64,000 nt of DNA. It comes from Collimonas pratensis. Lineage in GTDB: Bacteria; Pseudomonadota; Gammaproteobacteria; Burkholderiales; Burkholderiaceae_D. Below, piece by piece: positions 16,943 to 26,800 of this stretch; the stretch's first letter is position 1, and every line of letters begins with the position of its first letter. The translations under genes were made by a program, and so were the position numbers. The stretch is from positions 3,038,001 to 3,102,000 of the forward strand of contig NZ_CP013234.1 in assembly GCF_001584185.1 (NCBI RefSeq), in the 5' to 3' direction. The notes under the pieces were generated by a model. That model did not search any database. It saw nothing but the letters and a program-made list of their open reading frames with translations, and was not told the origin of the DNA.

Positions 16943-19708
16943 TTATTGGTTGAGAGTCGCATTGACTTTCGGCACAGTTGTTGCCGAACCATGGGGAGCT
17001 GGTGGCGTAACGGGATAGCATTGACTTTCAATGAAACTGACAGCGTCTTTTCCCTTTACGCGTTCTGGCAATGTATATGCCATCTGACACCGTTGATCAA
17101 TACCATCACCCCACTTCACAGTCAGCACCCCAGTGTTGGATACTTTCCGCACAAACGCTTTGCTACCCTGACCAACTACACCGACAGGTTGCTGCATCTC
17201 ATTCAATACTTCTGCTGCGAAGGGCAATGGCTTACCGTCGCTTCGTAGCGCTTTGATGGTGACAGCACGGCTATTGTCGGTTTCAAATTTGTACATGATG
17301 ACTGAACCCATGCGCGGTGCGATTGTCTTGCTAGTTTCCTTGAATTGAATATCATCGGACGAACCTTTAGGATCAATGTCGATCGTATTGTTTTGGTAAG
17401 GACGTAAATATGGTGCGACGGCATAACCGTGGCTATCGATCGTAATTCCGGTAGAGCTGCTGATGCTCGCGCCTTCGGCATCTGGCGCCTCGATGAGGCC
17501 GATAGCATCTCCAAGGGATTGCGCTAGCGATATACCACCCGGATGGGCTACGATACCGCCATTGGCGTTGAACGATACTTGGCCGCTATTACCAGATTGG
17601 CTAAAGCCCGCACTTAGATTTCCGCTGCGTGCTAGGTACCCGACATTCGCATTGAAATAATTGCTACTACCACTATCACCGCTGGTATGACTACTAGATA
17701 CGCCATAACTGAGATTACGCTGCTCGCCGACGCTGCCATTCACGCCTACCTGCAGGTTGTTTCCGCCGTTAGAGCCGGTATTGTGAGTCATGAAGCTATT
17801 CATAGTTGGCGCATTAGAGTCGTAACCCAGTGGCATTGACAGCGACAGCATTATGCGATTTTCGCTGCGACCACTGTTGTAACCAGCGCCGTAAAATAAG
17901 TTTGCTTGTTGCTGCATTTGCATTTGCTCAGGCGTTAGCTGTACTGATTGCGAAACAATGCGCTGCGCCGAAAGACTCCAAGTTATTTTGCCAAAATTTG
18001 ATCCGTAACCGGCTGAAAAAGATGTTTGGCGACCCAAATTTCTCCCCCAGTATTGAGTTGAGCTGCCGGAGATGAACATGGATCCTTTACCGATTTCTTG
18101 GCTAATGTTCCAATCGAAACGGCTTCGTTGGCGGTTAACTGCGCCGGTGTCCGCTCCACGCGAAGCCAGATTGCGTACACTGACCGCATCGTTCAGTCCT
18201 AGATATCCGCTACTGGAAAAGCGAGAGGCTCCGAGTGCAAAATTAGTGCCGATTTCAGAAATATTTTTATTGTAAGTAATCTGCAAACTTTGTCCCTGCA
18301 AAGTGCCGTAGCCTTGTATCTTCGTGCTTGATACTGCCGCGTCAATAGCTAGCGCACCAATAGGCATACTCACTGCGGTGCCGACTTTGGCCTGCCAATA
18401 GCCGGTCGAAGCAGTCAAACCGCCATATCCGGTAAGGAAATTATTGATGCCGCGTTGCAAACTGCCTTGCATCACCCAAGGCGTGGTGCCTCCAATGCCG
18501 CCGTATTGTCTGAGCTGGCCTAGCGCGACACTATATTTGATTGCTCCTTGACGAAGCAATTGCGGTATCGCGGAATATGGCACGGTGAACCGGCTTTGGC
18601 GACCGTCTGTTTCAATTACGGTCACGAGTAAATCGCCGCCGTAACCTGTCGGATAAAGATCATCGATGACGAACGGACCTGGTGCAACGGTGGTTTCATA
18701 GATTGTATAACCGCCTTGGCTTATGACGACGCGTGCATTGCTTGTAGCTGTGCCTCGTACCACCGGTGCATAGCCTTGCTGCGATTGCGAAGTTTGACGA
18801 TCATCAGTCGTGAGTGTGATGCCGCGCAGTCGTATGCTATCCATGATGCGTCCGTCGGTAAAATTATCGCCTAATACCAGTTGCGATTTGAGTGCGCTGA
18901 AATCACGCTGCAAGTAGGTTGCCGTATTCTGATAGGCTGTGCGGCCGGTGACTGAGTTCCATGCCTGCGCACCTTGATGGCGCAAACGCCAGTCGCCTAA
19001 ATTAACACCACCGTTCAATCCTAAAAAAGATTGTGAACCGCCGCCCCCGCTGGTGGAGACGGAAGAGGTAAAGTTATAGCTAAGTAGAGCGGCTGTGACG
19101 CCGCTATCGAGAAGTGCAGGATCCACATAGCCGCGAGCTGACCGGTTCATGTATATCTGCGGAATGGTTATCGTCAAAGTTTGCTCCCCCGCGTCAAAAG
19201 ATACAGTTGCATCGGCTATCCAACTATTTAGGTTGCCACATATTGGATTTGCGGGGATTTGATGAGCAATCACTTCGGTTACGCTGCGAGTGCCGTCGCC
19301 GCGCGCTACTTTGTCCAAATCGACGCCAAACTTGGTGAGCATGGCGCGATCAAAGCATGGCATTGCACTTCCCTGATTCGATACTGAACTAAATTCGACG
19401 TCACTTAGACCTTGCCAGTTCTGATTTACGACGATACCAAGGCGATAGGTACCTGGCAATACGGTATTGGCTTTATCGAAACGAGATAAATCGGCTAGAT
19501 CGCCCATGCCGAACGCGAACGAACCGCTATCAAATTTCACTGTGGCCGGTACTGACGGGTCGATAGGTGTGGCAACGGCAGTGCCTATTTGAAGCAACAT
19601 GCCAGAGATAAACACGTCGAACAGGCGCGGCCTGAATGCAAAAAAGCCATTGCTTTTAGTGATCATGCAGACAGGTTTGACAAACGAAGAATGTAGCGAT
19701 CGACTCAT
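16943..19708 (-). CDS. Fimbrial outer-membrane usher (FimD/PapC family)
   Basis: 921 residues. It assembles and secretes pilus subunits across the outer membrane. Order: signal region (1 to about 47), N-terminal chaperone-binding domain with VKFDSGSFAFGMGDLADLSR, central 24-strand barrel with the plug (SNARVVISQGGYTIYETTVA, then GPFVIDDLYPTGYGGDLLVTV) and the conserved LVLGDNFTDGRIMDSIRLRG, and C-terminal domains with a Cys pair near 876 and 893. Full length and intact. It starts 16 bp after the chaperone stop. Confidence 0.96.
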   Translation of the reverse strand: MSRSLHSSFVKPVCMITKSNGFFAFRPRLFDVFISGMLLQIGTAVATPIDPSVPATVKFDSGSFAFGMGDLADLSRFDKANTVLPGTYRLGIVVNQNWQGLSDVEFSSVSNQGSAMPCFDRAMLTKFGVDLDKVARGDGTRSVTEVIAHQIPANPICGNLNSWIADATVSFDAGEQTLTITIPQIYMNRSARGYVDPALLDSGVTAALLSYNFTSSVSTSGGGGSQSFLGLNGGVNLGDWRLRHQGAQAWNSVTGRTAYQNTATYLQRDFSALKSQLVLGDNFTDGRIMDSIRLRGITLTTDDRQTSQSQQGYAPVVRGTATSNARVVISQGGYTIYETTVAPGPFVIDDLYPTGYGGDLLVTVIETDGRQSRFTVPYSAIPQLLRQGAIKYSVALGQLRQYGGIGGTTPWVMQGSLQRGINNFLTGYGGLTASTGYWQAKVGTAVSMPIGALAIDAAVSSTKIQGYGTLQGQSLQITYNKNISEIGTNFALGASRFSSSGYLGLNDAVSVRNLASRGADTGAVNRQRSRFDWNISQEIGKGSMFISGSSTQYWGRNLGRQTSFSAGYGSNFGKITWSLSAQRIVSQSVQLTPEQMQMQQQANLFYGAGYNSGRSENRIMLSLSMPLGYDSNAPTMNSFMTHNTGSNGGNNLQVGVNGSVGEQRNLSYGVSSSHTSGDSGSSNYFNANVGYLARSGNLSAGFSQSGNSGQVSFNANGGIVAHPGGISLAQSLGDAIGLIEAPDAEGASISSSTGITIDSHGYAVAPYLRPYQNNTIDIDPKGSSDDIQFKETSKTIAPRMGSVIMYKFETDNSRAVTIKALRSDGKPLPFAAEVLNEMQQPVGVVGQGSKAFVRKVSNTGVLTVKWGDGIDQRCQMAYTLPERVKGKDAVSFIESQCYPVTPPAPHGSATTVPKVNATLNQ

Positions 19709-19724
19709 TATTGTGCAGGCCGTT

Positions 19725-20468
19725 TTATGGTTTTAGCGATGCAGTTAATGGAACAAACGCACCATAATCATCAACAATCGAAAATTCGACCTGCGCTCCA
19801 TTTCCTAGGGCGGAGGGAGTATTTTTCAGCGAATATTGTTGAACGCCGTTTGGCTCAACCATGGTGTAGTCGTCGCTCTTGAACTTCTTATCAGCCAAGG
19901 CCAAGGCAACGCTTTGGAAGGAGATGTAGTACGGTGTCGGATTGTTTACCTGCAAGGCATACCCAACGCCGACCTTCACCAGACTCCACTCTAGCTTGCT
20001 GGGCGCATTCTCCGGTTTGATTGCCAGATTTTCTGGACGGAAAAATAGTTTAGTGCGAATGCGAAATGCAAACCGCAACTGACTGTCGCTTTCGTTTCCT
20101 ACTTTAGGTGGAACTTCCAGCACATTAAGCCAGAATAAGGTTTCCTTATCGGTCGCTAGCGGCTCTTTGGTATACACCAAGCGCATTACTTGACTTTTAC
20201 TCGATTCAACTCGAAACACTGGGGGTGTCAAAATGAAAGGTACGTTACTTTTCTCCGCACTGATTTTGTCATCCCCGTTGTCGATCCACGCCTGAACCAG
20301 ACGAGGAAATTTTTCGTCCTCATTCGTCAATTTGATGCTTACCTCGCGCTGCTGTGCAGGGTACACAATACGTGTACCAGACATTACGATACCGGCCTTT
20401 GCAGCTAGCGAGACCGTCCCCACAAGTGTGAGCGTCAGCACGGTAAAGCACAATTTTAAGCAGCGCAT
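19725..20468 (-). CDS. Periplasmic pilus chaperone (PapD family)
   Basis: 247 residues. It folds and delivers pilin subunits to the usher by donor-strand complementation. Signal peptide to about residue 25, then the Ig-like domain with GTRIVYPAQQREVSIKLTNE (conserved Arg), PFILTPPVFRVESSKSQVMR-LVYT in the G1 strand region, and FRIRTKLFFRPENL. A good ribosome site (AAGGAAAG) precedes the ATG. Confidence 0.95.
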   Translation of the reverse strand: MRCLKLCFTVLTLTLVGTVSLAAKAGIVMSGTRIVYPAQQREVSIKLTNEDEKFPRLVQAWIDNGDDKISAEKSNVPFILTPPVFRVESSKSQVMRLVYTKEPLATDKETLFWLNVLEVPPKVGNESDSQLRFAFRIRTKLFFRPENLAIKPENAPSKLEWSLVKVGVGYALQVNNPTPYYISFQSVALALADKKFKSDDYTMVEPNGVQQYSLKNTPSALGNGAQVEFSIVDDYGAFVPLTASLKP

Positions 20469-20525
20469 TTTTCTTTCCTTGTAAAATCAGATTCAAAGCA
20501 GCAATTGTTTCACTCCTTGCAAATT

Positions 20526-20551
20526 CCGTCCGTGCCTAATGGCGCGGACGG
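20526..20551 (-). other. Stem-loop between pilin and chaperone genes
   Basis: CCGTCCGTGCC / GGCGCGGACGG, 11 bp with one mismatch and a 4-base TAAT loop, and no T-run on the minus strand. Hairpins here are common in pilus operons, where they leave the pilin message more abundant than the rest by stabilisation, processing or partial termination; that role is inferred. Confidence 0.55.
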
Positions 20552-20619
20552 ATAATGGCAGAGCCGAAGGTGCCAATTGTTTTAGTGCTGCTCAATTCAT
20601 ATTCGATCAACTTTGCAGA

Positions 20620-21177
20620 TTAGTTAAATGAGATCGAATACTGAACGTTTGTGTTGACAGTTCCTGGTGTAGCGACGCCGGTAGCGATGTACTGAGCCGT
20701 AAATGGCAATGTCGCAGTATTTTTGGCAATAACGACAGGTGTCGATGTTCTGTTGGTAAATAGATTGATTAGAGCATTACCCGCACTTGCGTCGGAAATT
20801 TGTACCTCTACATTGGCCGCTGTGCTATCGGACGTCAGTTTCAGATTGCCGCTGGCTGAGTTAATTAATGGACTAGTTGCTTCAAAGTGAACGGACGCTT
20901 TGGTTCCATCGGTACAGCCAGTATCCTCGGCACCACCAACAACGATATTGAATCCGGTAGATCCGGCGACAGCGCCTTTTGATGCCAGTGCCTTTGTCGA
21001 AAGTGGCGGCAACACAACTGTAAAATTGCCGCCAGTCGCACCAGCTTCACCACCATGGACGCCGCAAGTAACGGAAGTTAATTTCCCGCTAAATGTAATG
21101 GTGCCATCGGATGCCTGTGCAGCTCCTGCCGCACAAAATATGGCGAATAACGCAAATTGAAGTGTATTTTTTTTCAT
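20620..21177 (-). CDS. Major fimbrial subunit (type 1-like pilin)
   Basis: 185 residues. Signal peptide MKKNTLQFALFAIFCAAGAA with cleavage near QAS. The mature pilin has FSGKLTSVTCGVHGG and a second Cys (AEDTGCTDGTKASVHFEA) for the family disulfide, and ends VNTNVQYSISFN with the beta-zipper-like terminus recognised by the chaperone. It is the first gene of the operon. No strong Shine-Dalgarno precedes 21177; an in-frame ATG four codons upstream is also possible. Confidence 0.92.
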   Translation of the reverse strand: MKKNTLQFALFAIFCAAGAAQASDGTITFSGKLTSVTCGVHGGEAGATGGNFTVVLPPLSTKALASKGAVAGSTGFNIVVGGAEDTGCTDGTKASVHFEATSPLINSASGNLKLTSDSTAANVEVQISDASAGNALINLFTNRTSTPVVIAKNTATLPFTAQYIATGVATPGTVNTNVQYSISFN

Positions 21178-22419
21178 ATTTAAACCCATTAAACTAAAGT
21201 GGCTTCCATTTGGAAGAAAGAGTGTGTAGAGATTCAATAACTTATTGAAGCAAATATAGGTCAGCTTTAGTTGCCTGTTTGACACTAATTAAGTGACAAA
21301 ATTACCAGCCTCTTGTGGAAATTGACAATTTTTAAAACTTACATTTGTCGACTTAACATTGCTTAGCAGTCGTGTACTTTTAACATTGGGTTCGTTAAAA
21401 GTTATTAAGACTTAAATTGAAAAGGAATTTTTGGTTTGGCTGTTGATTTGCCGGCTGCACAATACCTACAAGGGTATAAAACTGGCGCTTCATCCAACTT
21501 GAGGGTAGCCATAAAACATTAGGAGCGTAGAGCCCTAGATAAATATGGTATCAAAAATCGATTTCTAATTTCTTTGAAACCATCCATTCAATAACTGATG
21601 AAATAGAAAATAGATGGGCTGCAAAGTTCGCATGGTGTACTGAACACCATGCGAATCGAGAGCATTGTAAATAAAAAAACATGTAAGCAAAAGTAACTTA
21701 ATTTCACCTGAGTTGGTGACAATTATTTGCTTGTTGAGAAGTGAGGCCGGAGAGATGTAGAATTTTTGATATTTATTCTTATTGTAGGTGCGGGAAAGTT
21801 GCTACGTATCTTCTGTGGCAATGACACTATCGTTGCCGATGGGAAATCTACGGGTCCCATCAAGATCCTGAATCTACGACCTCTGTGAGTTCTGTCTTGC
21901 AGCTACTTCAGTTTAAATTATGGTGCGGATCTCGGATCGCTATTGCAAAATCTAGTGACAGCACATGTTGGGGTTACATATCAGGCAATATTTTCTCAAT
22001 AAACGCTATGTATTTAATTATATCGATAGGTTCGGTAGTGGGTATCGTCGGTAGGATGCGCCAGCTAACGGATGTCGGCCAACTCGAAGGCATCTACAGT
22101 TGCATTAACGTCATGTAGAGGATAGCTTTTGTCTGCCGGGATAGTGCTTTCTTCTTCCTCAAAATCAATGCCGCCTATCCCGGCAATCCGTTAAGAGCCT
22201 TTTTAAAGCCTCCGGGGTGACTCTATATCGTAACGCCAGTTGTGCGATCTTTCGTTCGGCGCTAGTTCATTCGCCGCGCGTGCTGCTAAATCCACTGTTT
22301 ATAATGCAGTGTCAACAGGCTGGCTCACGGCTAGACGGAAATTTGGCGGCAAGGAGTTGCGACGGAATGAAGCATTTGTATTTTGCCTCCAAACGGCAAT
22401 CGTTTAATGGGATTATCTT
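21178..22419. other. Long AT-rich intergenic region upstream of the pilus operon, with a perfect hairpin
   Basis: About 1.2 kb without a convincing gene. It must hold the pilus operon promoter and the end of the LysR-type gene. The clearest structure is a perfect 12-bp inverted repeat TTCGCATGGTGT / ACACCATGCGAA with a 5-base loop at 21627-21655. Small open frames in it have no recognisable start region or family. Confidence 0.5.
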
Positions 22420-23442
22420 CTAGCTTGCAATATACGGACTCGAAAAATCGCAGCACTTTTTTGCTAAATTAGAAACTCCTTCGAGCAGGGAATTGTTGTT
22501 TTCAAGGCGTCGAACTATCGAATATGCTGTTGGGGGAAGTTTGGGAAGTGAATCAAGGCATTCTACGATACGACTATCCAATAGATGAGTTATGAAATAT
22601 TTGGGTAAAATTCCAACTCCCATTCCGGCCATTACCATTGCAATCAAAGAATGAAGATTTTCAGTCACTATTACATTTGATTGGGCCCCTGCTTGCTGCA
22701 TTCGCCAATCCTTGATTTCGATGTCAGTTACTAGTTCTCCCTGTTCTTTTAACCAACTCCCAGCTACGGCTTCGAATCTTTCAACCATATAGCTGTGCAG
22801 TATAAGTTTGTGATTCCTTAGATCTCTGAGCTCCATATTGGAACTATCTGGAACGAGTCCACGTCGACATGCCCAGACCCCCTCTGAGTTTCCAATTGTG
22901 TGACTCGTTAGGCGCAAATCTAAGAATGGCACAGGGGAGACCACCATCTCAAATTTGTTTGTAAGAAGTCCGTCAAGTAATTCTCTGGGGTGAACTACTT
23001 GCACGTCTAAAGAGATGGAGGGGTACTCCTTGCGTATCTGAAACGTCCAGTTGGCGAGCCAAGTCATCGCTGTGAGATCGGTGACTCCTATCCTTAGACG
23101 GCCTATTAAGATCTCCTGGCTCGTCATTCTTTCCATGAGAGTCTCTTGCTTTCGCAGTAGCTCTTCGGCAAGTGCTCGCATTTCCTCGCCTTTTGGAGTC
23201 AAGAAAGCGGCACGCTTGGATCTATCAAAAAGCTCGACTCCTAGCATTTCTTCAACTTCTTGAATTCGCTTCGAAATAGCGGATCGAGTTGTATGTAGTT
23301 TCTCCGCAGCTGCATCAAATCCACCCAATTCAGCAGTCCAATACAGTGCTTGTATTTGCTTAAAAGTAATCAAAAAATTCGCCTTATTACAAAAAAATTG
23401 TGAGTTTCGTTCAAGTAATTCATTAGCTTCGCACGAAATCAT
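22420..23442 (-). CDS. LysR-type transcriptional regulator
   Basis: 340 residues; LysR regulators are usually about 300, so the true start may be downstream near LITFKQIQALYW (residue 24). The N-terminal winged HTH is clear (QALYWTAELGGFDAAAEKLH, TTRSAISKRIQEVEEMLGVE, LFDRSKRAAFLTPKGEEM), followed by a two-lobed effector domain (RLRIGVTDLTAMTWLANW; GMGVGILPKYF). It lies between the pilus operon (same strand, downstream) and the divergent adhesin gene, so it may control either or both; this is inferred from position only. Confidence 0.88.
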   Translation of the reverse strand: MISCEANELLERNSQFFCNKANFLITFKQIQALYWTAELGGFDAAAEKLHTTRSAISKRIQEVEEMLGVELFDRSKRAAFLTPKGEEMRALAEELLRKQETLMERMTSQEILIGRLRIGVTDLTAMTWLANWTFQIRKEYPSISLDVQVVHPRELLDGLLTNKFEMVVSPVPFLDLRLTSHTIGNSEGVWACRRGLVPDSSNMELRDLRNHKLILHSYMVERFEAVAGSWLKEQGELVTDIEIKDWRMQQAGAQSNVIVTENLHSLIAMVMAGMGVGILPKYFITHLLDSRIVECLDSLPKLPPTAYSIVRRLENNNSLLEGVSNLAKKCCDFSSPYIAS

Positions 23443-23839
23443 TGGGATTTGTTTGTATCGCAGTGTAACTTTTTGTCACCTATTGTTGCGAAGTTAAGTC
23501 GCTTTTTTGGGTTCCGAGGGTTGTATAAAATCTATCAACATTTAACGTTTTCAAGATATTTGCGAATCAAAAAAAATGGATAGACATTTCAACTGTGTTC
23601 AGTTTAGTAATTTTTTGTTGCGTTTGGAATGCTTTCTGGAAATTATTTTTGAGGAAATTTCTTGTCCATGCAATTGAAGTTTGGTGCACCAATTGTTTTG
23701 GGTTTGTTTGTGGTGCGAGTTTGTTACGAATAGAAGAGCACAAATCTCAACTCTAACTCTCGTATGTATCCCCGCTGGGGTTTTGTTGGTGATCAAGAGG
23801 CGCAAAAGCTTTTTGACGCCATTTTTCTAGGCGCAAGTA
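23443..23839. other. Divergent AT-rich promoter region of the LysR-type and adhesin genes
   Basis: About 400 bp, strongly AT-rich. No gene seen. A LysR-type regulator commonly binds such a divergent region. Confidence 0.4.
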
Positions 23840-26800
23840 ATGAATAAAGTTTATCGCACGATTTTTAACAGGGCACTTAAATCCTGGGTAGCTGTTTCTG
23901 AAATTTCTGGTGCGCGGAGTAAGTGCAGTAGCTCCGTTGCGATAGCGGTTGTTGGTGTTTCATCTGTAGCTTTTACTCCAAATTATGCGTCCGCAAATGT
24001 GTCTCATGCATGTGAAACTCATCAGCAGAGTGGGCAAGGTATTAGCCGGTTTGTTGTCGGCGGCGCTGATTGTGTCTCCTATATCGAGGGAATTGGTTCG
24101 CAAGTAACGGAGTTAGATGCGAAGGTAACCAAGCAAGCTCCGACTCAAAGCGACAGTGGCTCGGTTAATGGTTTTGTATTTCGCAACATGACAGGCTCAA
24201 TTGAAGGGCATACAGCGAGTGTTGGAACCGATGGCGATCTTGCAATTGGTGCCGCAGCGCGAGCAAAAGGAGAGGCTTTTTCTTCTAAAGGAAAAGATGG
24301 AGCATCTAATGTAAATAATGCGCCTGCGATCGCTATCGGGATGAATGCGTATGCCGATGGCCGTAGTGTGATTGCAATTGGATCTAGCTCAAATGCCAGC
24401 AGTGAGCATGCGATTGCAATTGGTAGAGTGAGCAATGCTAGCGAGGGCAAAGCCATTGCCATTGGCGATTATGCAAAAGCACAACATGCGAATAGCATTG
24501 CGTTGGGTAGTGGATCAAGAACTACGGTAGGTGCGCAGGACCATTATAAGCCTTACGGTTTCGAGTCCGTGCAAAGTACGAGAGGGGAACTGAACATTGG
24601 CAATCGTATAATTAGTGGGTTGGCAGCTGGATCTAAACTAGACGATGCTGTTAATGTGGCTCAACTCGACGCAGTCAAGCAGGAGTTATTGAAACAAATT
24701 ACCTCTACGGATTTATCAACCCCTGGCTTAGAGAGCTCGTATCTTGATTCGCTATCGAAAGTGGGGGAAGCTCTAGATGTAATGCAAGGCTCTCTGAAGG
24801 AGAATGCAACTAAGGACGACCTGATTTCAGTGTCGACCGCGCTAAGCGAGGCGAAAACTGAGACAAAGTCACTGTCGACAATGTTTGGCAAAAATAAAGC
24901 CAAGGTGTTGTCACTATCGACCAGCTTGAGCAGCGCCAATGCAGGCGTGGCCATCCTGTCCACCGGTCTGAGCACGACGAAAGCTGGCGTGACGTCGCTC
25001 TCGGACGACGTGAAGGCGGCGAACGCTGACCTAAGGCAATTGAGAGTCCTTTTGAATGGAAATACTGACGCCACAATTAGCACAGTGTCTCGGGTGGAGG
25101 CGTTAAATACCGGCTTAAGCACGACGAAAATCGACGTTGCTTCGCTGACGACTGGTCTGAGTACTGCTAGCAGTGATGTGGCCGCCTTGTCGACCGGTTT
25201 AAGCACAACGAACAGTAAATTAGCGGACCTGTCCGATGATGTAGAGACTGTGAACGATATTGCAGAGACCCTGACTGATGAAGTATGGGCCCAGTCCGAT
25301 CGCCTAGACGCGACGAAGGCTGGTGTGGCGTCTTTGGCGACGGATCTCAGCGCAACGAAAACCGGCGTTGCGACGCTGTCAACTAGTCTCAGCGCCGCCG
25401 GCACAGGCATGGCCACCTTGTCGACCGGTTTAAGCACAACGAGCAGTAATGTAGCGACCCTATCCAGTGACCTAGGCAAGACGAAGACTGGCGTGGCGAC
25501 TTTGTCGACTGGTCTGAGTACCGCCACCAGTAACGTGGTCGCCTTGTCGACCAGTATGAGTACGACGAACACCACTGTATCGGCGCTGTCCACGGGGCTA
25601 GGCTCAACGAAAACCGACGTTGCTACGCTGTCGAGTGGTCTGAGTACCGCCAACACAGGCGTAGCCAACTTGTCGACGGGGCTGAGTACAACGAACAGTA
25701 ATGTAGCGACCCTGTCCAGTGACCTAGGCAAGACGAAGACTGGCGTGGCGACTTTGTCGACTGGTCTGAGTACCGCCACCAGTAACGTGGTCGCCTTGTC
25801 GACCAGTATGAGTACGACGAACACCACTGTATCGGCGCTGTCCACGGGGCTAGGCTCAACGAAAACCGACGTTGCTGCGCTGTCGACTGGTCTGAGTACA
25901 GCCACCAGTAACGTGGTCGCCTTGTCGACTAGTATGAGCACGACGAACACCACTGTATCGGCGTTGTCCATGGATCTAGGCTCAACGAAAACCGACGTTG
26001 CTACGCTGTCGAGTGGTCTGAGTACCGCCAACACAGGCGTAGCCAACTTGTCGACGGGGCTGAGTACAACGAACAGTAATGTAGCGACCCTGTCCAGTGA
26101 CCTAGGCAAGACGAAGACTGGCGTGGCGACCTTGTCGACGGGTCTGAGCGCAACGAAAACCGACGTTGCTGCATTGTCGGCTAAGATGCATGTACATAAG
26201 AGTGATATAGATAAAGAAATGGAGAAACATGCGGGGCAAATAAATATAAATGGGGACCAAATAAATAAAAATGGGGCCGTAATAAGCGAGGTTAGGGCTG
26301 CCGTCGATTCGTTGCAGGTCGATATGGAGTCGAGCCAAAGTGCTATTAAAACCTTGTCCACTGATATAAGCACGACGAAAACTGATGTGGCGATTTTGTC
26401 TACTGATCTAAGCGCAACAAACGGCATTGTAGCGATCCTATCTGCAGACCTGAACACTACAAGAACCGACGTGACTTCACTAGCAACGGTCTTGGAACCT
26501 TTGGTGGATGCATCTAATGCGGCGGCGCAAAACGGTGCAATGGTCGGCGCTACTATTTTAGGCGCGGCCAACAGCGACGGCACGGTGCAAACCCGCGGCA
26601 CCAGCGGCAGTGCCATCAAGAACGTCAACGCGGCAACCTGCACCACGGCCACCGGCGTCGATGCCACTGCCAACGGCTTGTGCGCGCAAGCGACCAAGGA
26701 TGGTGCCACCGCGCTGGGTTCAAATGCACAGGCGATTGACACCAACACCACCGCGGTCGGGTTCCGCGCCCTATCCTTGCAAGCTGGTTCGGTCGCCATC

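Noticed and set aside
21885..22118. 77-codon plus-strand frame in the pilus upstream region
   Set aside because: No start signal or recognisable features.
25502..26131. CRISPR-like array
   Set aside because: Regular 42-bp repeats without spacers, in frame inside a coiled-coil stalk.
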